7,239 nucleotides of DNA. Origin: Gemmatimonadota bacterium (GTDB lineage Bacteria; Gemmatimonadota; Gemmatimonadetes; Longimicrobiales; Gaopeijiaceae). The stretch is from NCBI GenBank assembly GCA_007127575.1, contig SKZC01000177.1, positions 1-7,239 on the forward strand, written 5' to 3'. Of the stretch, positions 1-5,680 are shown piece after piece. The notes beneath the pieces are model-generated. The model did not search any database. It had not been told where the DNA came from and saw only the letters and a list, made by a program, of their open reading frames with translations. A program made the translations under genes and the position numbers. Every line of letters starts with the position of its first letter. Positions within the stretch are counted from its first letter, which is position 1.

Positions 1-705
1 ATCCATCCCCGTGGCCGCCGCCGGCAGAAGGCCCACCGGGGACAGCACGGAGAACCGCCCTCCCACGTTCTCGGGAACGGGAAGAGCCGGAATGCCCCGG
101 GTCTCGGCCAGATGCCGCAGGTCCCCTCGGACCGGGTCGGTGGTGAAAAGGAGATGGCCGCGGGCTCTCTCCTCTCCCAGGACCGCCTGCAAGCGCTCCT
201 CCACCACCAGGTACTGGGCCATGGTCTCCGCCGTGGATCCCGATTTGCTCACCACGTTGCAGAGCGTCTTCCGGGGGTCCAGATGGTCCAACACCACAGC
301 GACGTGGTCCGGATCCGGATTCTCCAGGACGTGAAGTCGAGGAAAGTGGTCCCGGGCCTCCCCGTCGAGCTCGTTCCACACGGGCCCCAGGAGGGCGTCT
401 CGAAGTGTCAGCGTTCCCAGGGTCGAGCCGCCGATCCCCAGGACCAGGAGATCCTCGAACCACTGTCCGAACGAGTCGGCCACCTCCTTCACCGTGGCCA
501 GTGTATCCCGCTGATACGGAAGGTCCAGGAACCCCAGGCGGCCGGCCTTGCGGTCCTCCTCCACGACTCGGTGGGCGTCCTGGAAGCGTTCACCCAGCGG
601 CCCCTTCAGCGCTTCCGGCTCGATACCGCCCCGGGGAAGGTGCGGCGCCATCACGTTACCGAAATCAAGGGTGACGCGGGGCAGGTCGGAACTCCGCTCA
701 GTCAT
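1..705 (-). CDS. pgi: Glucose-6-phosphate isomerase, N-terminal 235 residues (3' end cut by window)
   Basis: This cytoplasmic enzyme interconverts glucose-6-phosphate and fructose-6-phosphate in glycolysis and gluconeogenesis. The frame stays open from an ATG at 705 to the window edge. Visible family marks are GIGGS at residues 90-94, the SIS-domain sugar-phosphate loop SKSGSTAET at about 153-161, and ENVGGRFSVLSPVG at about 212-225, which matches the first isomerase signature. GIGGS lies much nearer the N-terminus than in the E. coli enzyme, so this is the short bacterial type. The start is supported by an AGAGGAGG ribosome binding site 7 bases upstream and by an ATGA overlap with the stop of the preceding hydrolase gene, which suggests translational coupling. 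The C-terminal part, including the second signature and the later catalytic residues, is outside the window. Identity is confident. Bifunctional phosphomannose isomerase variants cannot be excluded from this half alone. Confidence 0.93.
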   Translation of the reverse strand, partial: MTERSSDLPRVTLDFGNVMAPHLPRGGIEPEALKGPLGERFQDAHRVVEEDRKAGRLGFLDLPYQRDTLATVKEVADSFGQWFEDLLVLGIGGSTLGTLTLRDALLGPVWNELDGEARDHFPRLHVLENPDPDHVAVVLDHLDPRKTLCNVVSKSGSTAETMAQYLVVEERLQAVLGEERARGHLLFTTDPVRGDLRHLAETRGIPALPVPENVGGRFSVLSPVGLLPAAATGMD

Positions 706-1499
706 TTCGTCGCCTCCTCTTGGATCTCCACCTTCAAGCCGTCGAACGCCGGCTCCACCCCGTCGGGAAGCCTGGCCACCAGTTCCTCGTGCCGTACTCG
801 GTGGGTAATGTGGGTGAGAAACGTCCGCTCCGCCCCCACCTTCCGAGCCGCCTCCACCGCCTCCTCCACATTGAAGTGGGTGGGGTGGGGGTTCCCGAAC
901 CACAGGGCGTTGAGAACCAGGATGCGAACGCCCCTCAACGTCTCCAGAGCCGGGTCGGGGAGGCGTTTTGCGTCTGTAACGTAGCCCAATGAACCCACGC
1001 GGAAACCGAAAACGGTGACCGGGCCGTGGGGCACGGCCACCGGGGTGAAGGTCCGGCCCAGAACCTCTAGGGGAGTCCCTCGGCGGATGGGATGGAGGTG
1101 AATGGAGGGCTTGGACGATCCCCTGGACGGCTGGACTCTAGGGTCGAAGATGTACGAAAACCGCTGGTGAAGGCCCTCCAACGCCCCCTCCGGGACGTAT
1201 GCGGGGAAGGCGCGCTTCGAGCGGACGGTGAAGATTCGGAGATCATCGATCCCGTGGACGTGATCGGCGTGGAGATGCGTGTACCAGACCGCGTCCACTC
1301 CCTTGATCCCGGAGCGCACGAGCTGGAGCCGGAGCTCCGGAGGGGTATCCACCAGAAGCCGTCGTTCTTCCCCGAGCTCCACGACGGCGCCATGACGCGT
1401 GCGCTGATCCCGAGGGTCGGCCGAGGTGCAAACGGAACACTCGCACCCCACCACCGGAACTCCAAACGAGGTGCCGGTGCCCAGAAAGGTGAGCCTCAC
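702..1499 (-). CDS. PhnP-like metallo-beta-lactamase-fold hydrolase
   Basis: A 265-residue single-domain metallo-beta-lactamase-fold protein, probably cytoplasmic. The metal-binding motif THLHADH is at residues 74-80. Further likely ligands are His158 (VPHGP), Asp176 (VTDAK) and His230 or His233 (LTHITH). The N-terminal GCECSVC (Cys19, Cys21, Cys24) matches the extra zinc site of PhnP-type cyclic phosphodiesterases, as does the PTHFNVEEA stretch near 206-214. PhnP itself opens 5-phosphoribosyl 1,2-cyclic phosphate, but there are no phosphonate genes here, so the substrate is unknown. The start is a GTG. No other in-frame start lies between it and the pyk stop, and the protein begins at the usual point (RLTFLGTG). 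There is no clear Shine-Dalgarno sequence. It lies 40 bases after pyk and overlaps pgi by 4 bases, so it is almost certainly co-transcribed with both. No phn symbol is given because function is not shown. Confidence 0.88.
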   Translation of the reverse strand: MRLTFLGTGTSFGVPVVGCECSVCTSADPRDQRTRHGAVVELGEERRLLVDTPPELRLQLVRSGIKGVDAVWYTHLHADHVHGIDDLRIFTVRSKRAFPAYVPEGALEGLHQRFSYIFDPRVQPSRGSSKPSIHLHPIRRGTPLEVLGRTFTPVAVPHGPVTVFGFRVGSLGYVTDAKRLPDPALETLRGVRILVLNALWFGNPHPTHFNVEEAVEAARKVGAERTFLTHITHRVRHEELVARLPDGVEPAFDGLKVEIQEEATK

Positions 1500-1539
1500 C
1501 TGGACCCGCCAGGACCACGCACCCGGGTCCGATCCGACC

Positions 1540-2958
1540 TCACAGGTGCTCCACCCGCATGGTGTTCGTGGTTCCCGATTGGTGGAAGGGGAATCCGGCG
1601 GTGACCACCACCGAATCCCCCTCTTCCCCGTAGCCCAGCTCCCGGACCCGGCCCTTTCCGAACTCCGAAAGGGACTCGTAGCTCACCTCCTCGTTGAGAG
1701 AGAGGAGGGGCCAGACACCCCAGACCGCAGTGAGCTGCCGATAGGTTCGGGGATCCGTGCAGACGGCGAAGATGGGCACCGGAGGGCGGTAGCTGGAGAC
1801 GAGCCGAGCCGAGAAGCCGCTTCGGGTAATGACCAGGAGGGCCGGAGCGCTCAGTTGTCGTGCCGAATTCACCGTGGCCGCCGCTACGGCGTGCTCTCGA
1901 GGGGTCGCCCCCCTTCGAGCCGGATCTATGTCGCGACTCAGGTAACGCGGACCGGCGGCCAAAACCCCCTTGGATTCGATCTCCCTGACGATCCGGACGA
2001 TGGCGTCCACGGATCCGGTGGGATAGCGCCCCACCGCCGTCTCACCGGAGAGCATGACGGCATCCGTCCCGTCCAGGACGGCATTGGCCACGTCCGATGC
2101 CTCGGCCCGAGTGGGCCGGGGGTGGTCAATCATGGACTCCAGCATCTGGGTGGCGGTGATCACCGGTCGGCCATGGAAATTGGCGAGCTGAATGATCCTC
2201 TTCTGGGCCAAGGGCACCTGTTCGAACGGGAGTTCCACGCCCAGATCTCCCCGGGCCACCATGACGGCGTCGGTGGCGGCCAGGATCTCTTCCAGGGTGT
2301 CCAGCGCCCGGGCCATTTCCACCTTGGCCACCACCAGCGCCCGCCCATCTATTCGCTCCTTCACGGCCCGCACGTCCTGGGCGGTCCGAACGAAGGAGAG
2401 GCCTACGAACTCGACCCCTTCGTCCAGGAGAAACTCCAGGTCGGCCAGGTCCTTCTCGGTGACGCTGGGAGCTCGGATGTGGGCGCTGGGGAGGTTCATC
2501 CCCTTATGGCTTTTGAGCGTCCCGCCTCGGAGCACCCTGTAGCGACTACGGAGGTCAGAAACCTCGATGCACTCCAGCTCCAGCAGCCCGTCGTCCAGGA
2601 GAAGCCGATCCCCCACCTCCACGTCCCGAGCCAAGTCCGCGTAGGTGGTGGGAAGTTCGCCGGGCGCCACCAGGTCCTCCGGTGCGAACACCACCTCTCC
2701 CTCTTCCATCAGCTCCACAGGCTCCGCCAACGTCCCCACCCGGATCCTGGGTCCCTGGAGGTCGGCCAGAATCGCCACGGGCCGTCGCTTCTCCCGGGCC
2801 GCCGCCCGGACGTTGCGAATGCTGGAGCGGTGGAATTCGTGGTCGCCGTGGGACAGATTCAGCCGAGCCACATCCATCCCGGCCTGAACCAACGCCTCCA
2901 CCGCCTCAGGGGTGGACGTGGCAGGCCCCAGGGTGCAGACCACTTTGGTTCGGAGCAT
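1540..2958 (-). CDS. pyk: Pyruvate kinase
   Basis: This enzyme transfers phosphate from phosphoenolpyruvate to ADP, the last step of glycolysis. The protein is 472 residues, the normal length for a bacterial enzyme without an extra C-terminal PEP-utiliser domain. It has the N-terminal RTKVVCTLGPA, ARLNLSHG at 31-38, ADLQGPRIRVG at 65-75 (start of the B-domain hinge), catalytic Lys212 with metal ligands Glu214 and Asp238 (ARGDLG 235-240), and ITATQMLESM at about 267-276. The C-terminal allosteric-type domain follows from about residue 350. The ATG at 2958 has GAGGA 4 bases upstream. Two residues are unusual. The active-site signature reads KVEM where most enzymes have KIEN. The potassium-site cluster reads Leu-Gln-x-x-Arg, typical of K+-independent enzymes except for Arg in place of Lys. 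It is the first gene of the pyk-hydrolase-pgi operon, with its promoter presumably in 2959-3221. Confidence 0.97.
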   Translation of the reverse strand: MLRTKVVCTLGPATSTPEAVEALVQAGMDVARLNLSHGDHEFHRSSIRNVRAAAREKRRPVAILADLQGPRIRVGTLAEPVELMEEGEVVFAPEDLVAPGELPTTYADLARDVEVGDRLLLDDGLLELECIEVSDLRSRYRVLRGGTLKSHKGMNLPSAHIRAPSVTEKDLADLEFLLDEGVEFVGLSFVRTAQDVRAVKERIDGRALVVAKVEMARALDTLEEILAATDAVMVARGDLGVELPFEQVPLAQKRIIQLANFHGRPVITATQMLESMIDHPRPTRAEASDVANAVLDGTDAVMLSGETAVGRYPTGSVDAIVRIVREIESKGVLAAGPRYLSRDIDPARRGATPREHAVAAATVNSARQLSAPALLVITRSGFSARLVSSYRPPVPIFAVCTDPRTYRQLTAVWGVWPLLSLNEEVSYESLSEFGKGRVRELGYGEEGDSVVVTAGFPFHQSGTTNTMRVEHL

Positions 2959-3221
2959 GTATTCCTCGCTTCAGGGGATGCCACGGGCCCGTCCGGCCCG
3001 AAAGCAAGAGTCAAACCTGTCTTCGCCCCCACACCCCTGGCAAGGCGGGTCCGACGGAAGTTCTGTAACGATGGGGGTGGAAACCGGCGAAGGACATGGA
3101 ACTTCCGGGGTTTCGGCGAGTATTTGCTATTTCTGAATACTGATGGCCCTCCGCAAGTGAGCCCAGAGGAGGGGAGGTCCCGGCGAGGGTCGGGAACCCG
3201 CATCGGCCGGACCGCAACGTC
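2959..3221. other. Divergent intergenic region between pyk and rnd
   Basis: This 263-base stretch separates two divergently transcribed genes and must carry the promoters of both. I see no convincing protein-coding frame, tRNA or consensus riboswitch. Its most distinctive part is an AT-rich stretch near 3119-3141 (listed separately). A purine-rich AGAGGAGGGGAGG lies at 3165-3177, followed by a bulged stem (3176-3182 with 3191-3198), both upstream of rnd. I could not assign sigma-70 -35/-10 pairs with confidence on either strand. Confidence 0.6.
3119..3141. promoter_or_regulatory. AT-rich dyad, candidate operator or promoter core
   Basis: Perfect 6-base arms AGTATT and AATACT flank an 11-base AT-rich spacer, inside otherwise very GC-rich DNA. 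The site sits between divergent pyk and rnd, about 160 bases from the pyk start and 80 from the rnd start. The symmetry and low GC fit an operator or a promoter opening region. No known regulator can be named from this sequence. Confidence 0.35.
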
Positions 3222-4388
3222 ATGCCTCGGGAGGCCCCAGACTTGGGGATCCGCTACGTCCAGACACCAGAACAGACCCAGGAACTGACCCGGATCCTCC
3301 GCGAGGCGGAATCCATCGCCCTGGACTGCGAAGCCGCCGGTTTCCACCGCTACACCGATCAGATCTGTTTGGTGCAGGTGACGGTGCCGGCCTCGAGCTC
3401 GGCGAACGGTGAGACCTTCCTCATCGATCCGCTGGCCTTCGACCCTTCCGAGATCCTGGCCACCGCAGTGACGCCACCGTCCCAGGAGGTGGTCATGCAT
3501 GGAGCCGACTTCGACATCCGGCTTCTGGACCGGGACCTGGACATCCGGGTCCGGGGCCTCTTCGATACGCAGATCGCCGCCAGCCTACTGGGAATCCCGG
3601 CGCCGGGCCTTTCCAATCTCCTGGACCGCTACCTGGGGGTCCAGGTCTCCAAGAAGTACCAGCGCGCCGACTGGGCTCAGCGACCGCTGCCGGAGGAGAT
3701 GCTGGAGTACGCCGCCCAGGACACGCTCCACCTCCACCGACTCCGGGACCGTCTGGGAGAAGAGCTGGAGAAGAAAGGTCGCATGGAGTGGGCCCGAGAG
3801 GAGTTCAGGGCACAGGAAGGGATTCGATATCAGGAGGGCGAGCCCGAGGATCCAGTTCTTCGGGTATCCAAGGCAAAGGCGCTCCCGCCCCGGGATGTGG
3901 CGCTGCTGCGTGCGGCGCTGGAGTGGAGGGACGCCGTGGCCCGGAAGCGTGACCGGGCACCCTTCCGGGTAGCCCAGGACCAGGCTTTGCTTCGAGTGGT
4001 GGAGGAGCGCCCCGCAAGTGTGGAGGAGCTCGCCGGCCTCCGAGGCTTCCCGTCGGCGGCGGCCCGAGAGTGGGGATCGGACCTTCTGGAGCGGCTGCAG
4101 GAGGTGGACCGCCTTCCCGAGGACAGGCTCCGACCGTACCCGAAGCCGTCTGCACCTCGCCGTGAACGCCCCGACCCCGACGAGGAGGATCGCATGCGGA
4201 GCCTGAAGGAGGTCCGCAACCGGGTGGCCCAGGAGCTGGAGGTGGAGCGGGGGGTGCTCCTTCCCAACCACCTCCTGAGGGAGATCGCCCGACGGACACC
4301 CCGGAGTGTGGACGAACTGCTGGAAACCCCGGGGATCCGGCGATGGCAGGTAGGGGTCCTGGGCTCGGAGCTCCTGGCGCAGGTTTGA
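3222..4388 (+). CDS. rnd: Ribonuclease D (DEDDy 3'-5' exoribonuclease with two HRDC domains)
   Basis: A 388-residue 3'-5' exoribonuclease of the DEDDy family, expected to trim tRNA precursors and other stable RNAs in the cytoplasm. The exonuclease domain spans about residues 10-190. Exo I is Asp35 and Glu37 (ALDCEAAGF), exo II is Asp98 in HGADFD at 93-98, and exo III is Tyr163 and Asp167 (YAAQD), so all catalytic residues are present. A first HRDC domain covers about 220-295 and a second about 322-388, separated by a charged Pro/Arg/Asp-rich linker, as in E. coli RNase D (375 residues). The ATG at 3222 is the only ATG, GTG or TTG after the in-frame stop at 3141-3143 that precedes the conserved region. 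It has no Shine-Dalgarno sequence at normal spacing, since the purine-rich tract lies about 44 bases upstream. It probably forms a two-gene unit with the unknown gene 45 bases downstream. Confidence 0.93.
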   Translation: MPREAPDLGIRYVQTPEQTQELTRILREAESIALDCEAAGFHRYTDQICLVQVTVPASSSANGETFLIDPLAFDPSEILATAVTPPSQEVVMHGADFDIRLLDRDLDIRVRGLFDTQIAASLLGIPAPGLSNLLDRYLGVQVSKKYQRADWAQRPLPEEMLEYAAQDTLHLHRLRDRLGEELEKKGRMEWAREEFRAQEGIRYQEGEPEDPVLRVSKAKALPPRDVALLRAALEWRDAVARKRDRAPFRVAQDQALLRVVEERPASVEELAGLRGFPSAAAREWGSDLLERLQEVDRLPEDRLRPYPKPSAPRRERPDPDEEDRMRSLKEVRNRVAQELEVERGVLLPNHLLREIARRTPRSVDELLETPGIRRWQVGVLGSELLAQV

Positions 4389-4433
4389 CGAGAACCACTC
4401 ACTGGAAGTTGTTCATCCGGACACGGAGGTCGC

Positions 4434-4817
4434 ATGGCTGCGGAACTGCTTCAAAGGGATGACCTGTCCGTCTACGTGGTGGCAGGGGTACCCAAGAGCT
4501 TCAAGAAGAAGCTCCAGAAGTTCGTGGATCAGGAGTCCAAGTCCGACGGGGACGTGATGCTCCTGGACGAAGAGATGACGGACTGGGTGCTGGCCCGTGT
4601 TCGGGGCGAGAAACGGCGGAGCCACGAGCAGACACCGGCATCGTCTGCGCTCTGGCGTGCGTATCGGGCGCTGAGCGCCGCCCGGTACCACCTGCAGGAT
4701 CAGCCTGTGGAGGAAAAGATCCGGGACATCCGGAATCAGATCGAAGAGTTGTGGCGGGAGACGAGCCCCATCCACCAGGAAGAGGAGGAGGAGGAGGAAG
4801 AAGAGAAGGTGAGCTGA
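4434..4817 (+). CDS. Unrecognised 127-residue protein with polyglutamate tail
   Basis: I do not recognise this family. The start is well supported: ATG with GGAGG 4 bases upstream, 45 bases after the rnd stop and on the same strand. The protein is small, soluble-looking and highly charged, with no signal peptide, membrane segment or cysteine. The N-terminal part has a short hydrophobic strand (SVYVVAGVP, 12-20) followed by a Lys-rich helix (KSFKKKLQKF). The middle looks helical (ALWRAYRALSAARYHL, then VEEKIRDIRNQIEELW). The C-terminus has nine consecutive Glu at 116-124, encoded within a 33-base all-purine run at 4777-4809, before a final KVS. A basic front and very acidic tail could suit binding to nucleic acid or a basic partner, and the position after rnd hints at RNA metabolism, but both ideas are inference. 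Codon use and GC resemble the neighbours, so it is probably a real, vertically inherited gene. Confidence 0.8.
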   Translation: MAAELLQRDDLSVYVVAGVPKSFKKKLQKFVDQESKSDGDVMLLDEEMTDWVLARVRGEKRRSHEQTPASSALWRAYRALSAARYHLQDQPVEEKIRDIRNQIEELWRETSPIHQEEEEEEEEEKVS

Positions 4818-4833
4818 GGAGCCCTGGGTCCGG

Positions 4834-4862
4834 ACGGGTGGGTGTCGAAGACGCCTACCCGT
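4834..4862. terminator. Long stem-loop between convergent genes, candidate bidirectional terminator
   Basis: ACGGGTGGGTGTC and GACGCCTACCCGT can form 13 consecutive pairs (two of them G-U on the plus-strand RNA) around a GAA loop. The hairpin begins 17 bases after the stop of the plus-strand unknown gene and ends directly beside the stop of the minus-strand zinc-finger gene. There is no immediate T-tract on either side, only TTTTT on the plus strand about 14 bases on. It may therefore act as an atypical terminator or a 3'-end stabiliser. The structure itself is clear, the function inferred. Confidence 0.55.
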
Positions 4863-5249
4863 TCAGACCAACTCTTCCTTTTTCTTACACTCGATGCAGT
4901 ACCGGGCATGGGGAAGGGCGTCCAGACGCTCGAACCCCACCTCCGCACCGCAGGTGTGACACGCACCGAAGTTCTCCGGATCGTTGTAGAGGCGCCGGAG
5001 GGCCTCCTCGATCCGGTACAGGTAGCGTCCCTCCTTGGTGGCGAAGAGCGCCGCCTTTTCCCGTTCCATGGACTCGGTGCCCTGATCCGCCATGTGGTCC
5101 GTGTAGGCCGCCAGATCCGAGTCGTGGGACTCGCGATCCGCCTTGGCCATCTGACCCCACAGACCCAGGGAGCGAAGCGCCCTCTTTCGCTCCTCCTGGA
5201 GCCGCTTCTCGATATGCTCGAGCTGCTTCTTGCTCAGCATGATTGTCAT
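4863..5249 (-). CDS. DksA/TraR-family C4 zinc-finger protein
   Basis: A protein of about 128 residues of the DksA/TraR family, whose members enter the RNA polymerase secondary channel and alter promoter kinetics. A long N-terminal coiled-coil hairpin (residues about 4-92) carries a tip reading DHMADQGTE at 51-59. The C-terminal zinc finger is Cys97-x2-Cys100-x17-Cys118-x2-Cys121, in the standard arrangement and sequence context (GACHTCG, ARYCIECK). The tip lacks the DxxDxA of E. coli DksA and resembles the NHPADxGTE tip of Bacillus YteA/YocK-type proteins, so a true dksA symbol is not assigned. The start is uncertain. The frame extends to a GTG at 5294 without a ribosome binding site and with 15 unconserved residues. 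ATG codons at 5249 and 5240 begin close to the conserved LSKKQLEHIEK, but neither has a strong Shine-Dalgarno. It stands alone, divergent from the yggX-like gene. Confidence 0.88.
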   Translation of the reverse strand: MTIMLSKKQLEHIEKRLQEERKRALRSLGLWGQMAKADRESHDSDLAAYTDHMADQGTESMEREKAALFATKEGRYLYRIEEALRRLYNDPENFGACHTCGAEVGFERLDALPHARYCIECKKKEELV

Positions 5250-5270
5250 CTCAGCCACGTGTGGAAACCA

Positions 5271-5290
5271 CCCGTGTGGGCCCGTGTAGG
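5271..5290. repeat. Short tandem 10-base repeat in the zinc-finger gene leader
   Basis: Two adjacent 10-base units, CCCGTGTGGG and CCCGTGTAGG, differ at one base. A related CACGTGTGG lies at 5256-5264. They fall in the probable untranslated leader of the minus-strand zinc-finger gene, just upstream of its ATG codons. This may be chance in GC-rich sequence or a small regulatory repeat. Confidence 0.3.
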
Positions 5291-5301
5291 CCACGCACGG
5301 A

Positions 5302-5338
5302 AGACTCTGAATTTATAGAAGCTCGAAAGGTGAGTCTA
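5302..5338 (-). promoter_or_regulatory. Candidate promoter/operator for the zinc-finger gene
   Basis: On the minus strand TATAAA (5312-5317) is preceded by TAGACT (5333-5338) with a 15-base spacer, shorter than ideal, giving a leader of about 55 bases to the ATG at 5249. The element is bracketed by perfect 6-base inverted arms AGACTC (5302-5307) and GAGTCT (5332-5337). It lies in the divergent region shared with the yggX-like gene, so a regulator bound here could affect both. This is suggested by sequence only. Confidence 0.35.
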
Positions 5339-5389
5339 GCCTGACCCCTTACCGGGGGAAGGGGATCGAAATCAAGGAGGTAGGGTCCG

Positions 5390-5668
5390 GTGAGTACCGT
5401 GCGATGCCGTCGATGCGAGGAAGATGCACCCCGCCTGGAGCGACCCCCGTTCAAAGGGGAGCGAGGAGAGCGGATCGTGGAGCAGATCTGCCGGAACTGT
5501 TGGGGCGAGTGGCTCCAGCACCAGACCCTCCTCATCAACCACTACGGCCTGGACCCACGGGACCGAAAGTCCCAGGAGTTCCTCTACTCCCAGATCGACG
5601 ACGTGCTGTTGGGGGACGGGGAGGCGGAGCAGGTGGACACCTCAAAGAAGGGTGAGATCGAGTGGTGA
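5390..5668 (+). CDS. YggX-like Fe(2+)-trafficking / oxidative damage protection protein, four-cysteine form
   Basis: A 92-residue small protein related to YggX, which in enterobacteria helps protect iron-sulfur clusters from oxidation and may handle Fe(II) in the cytoplasm. The match is collinear: an N-terminal Cys, a GERGERI segment (GELGKRI in E. coli), and WGEWLQHQTLLINHYGL at 38-54, against WAQWQHKQTMLIN in E. coli YggX. Unlike E. coli YggX, which has a single N-terminal Cys, it has two CxxC pairs (Cys6/Cys9 and Cys34/Cys37), a possible metal-binding knuckle. It also has a C-terminal extension, QVDTSKKGEIEW. The GTG start is fixed by an ideal AAGGAGG 9 bases upstream. It is single, divergent from the DksA-type gene, and its stop is only 12 bases from the convergent rocD stop. 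Family membership is likely. Whether the cysteines bind iron, zinc or a cluster is unknown. Confidence 0.82.
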   Translation: MSTVRCRRCEEDAPRLERPPFKGERGERIVEQICRNCWGEWLQHQTLLINHYGLDPRDRKSQEFLYSQIDDVLLGDGEAEQVDTSKKGEIEW

Positions 5669-5680
5669 CGCCCCTCCTCC

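Noticed and set aside
112..984. A 290-codon plus-strand open frame across the left end
   Set aside because: It runs antisense to both pgi and the metallo-hydrolase gene, and its translation is low-complexity without motifs.
1500..1539. GGACCC/GGGTCC inverted repeat in the pyk-hydrolase gap as an internal terminator or attenuator
   Set aside because: The stem is 6 bp with a 17-base loop and no T-tract. It is weak support in GC-rich sequence within an apparent operon.
1426..3288. A 620-codon open frame on the plus strand opposite pyk
   Set aside because: It is antisense to the clearly conserved pyruvate kinase. Its His/Gly/Pro/Arg-rich translation has no recognisable domain. Long antisense frames are expected in GC-rich DNA.
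4777..4809. 33-base all-purine GAG/GAA run as a microsatellite or structural DNA element
   Set aside because: It is in frame and encodes the acidic tail of the unknown protein. Mixed GAA/GAG codons suggest coding selection as much as repeat slippage.
5250..5294. GTG start at 5294 for the zinc-finger gene
   Set aside because: It has no Shine-Dalgarno, and the extra 15 residues do not resemble the family. ATG codons at 5249 and 5240 sit at the expected N-terminus.
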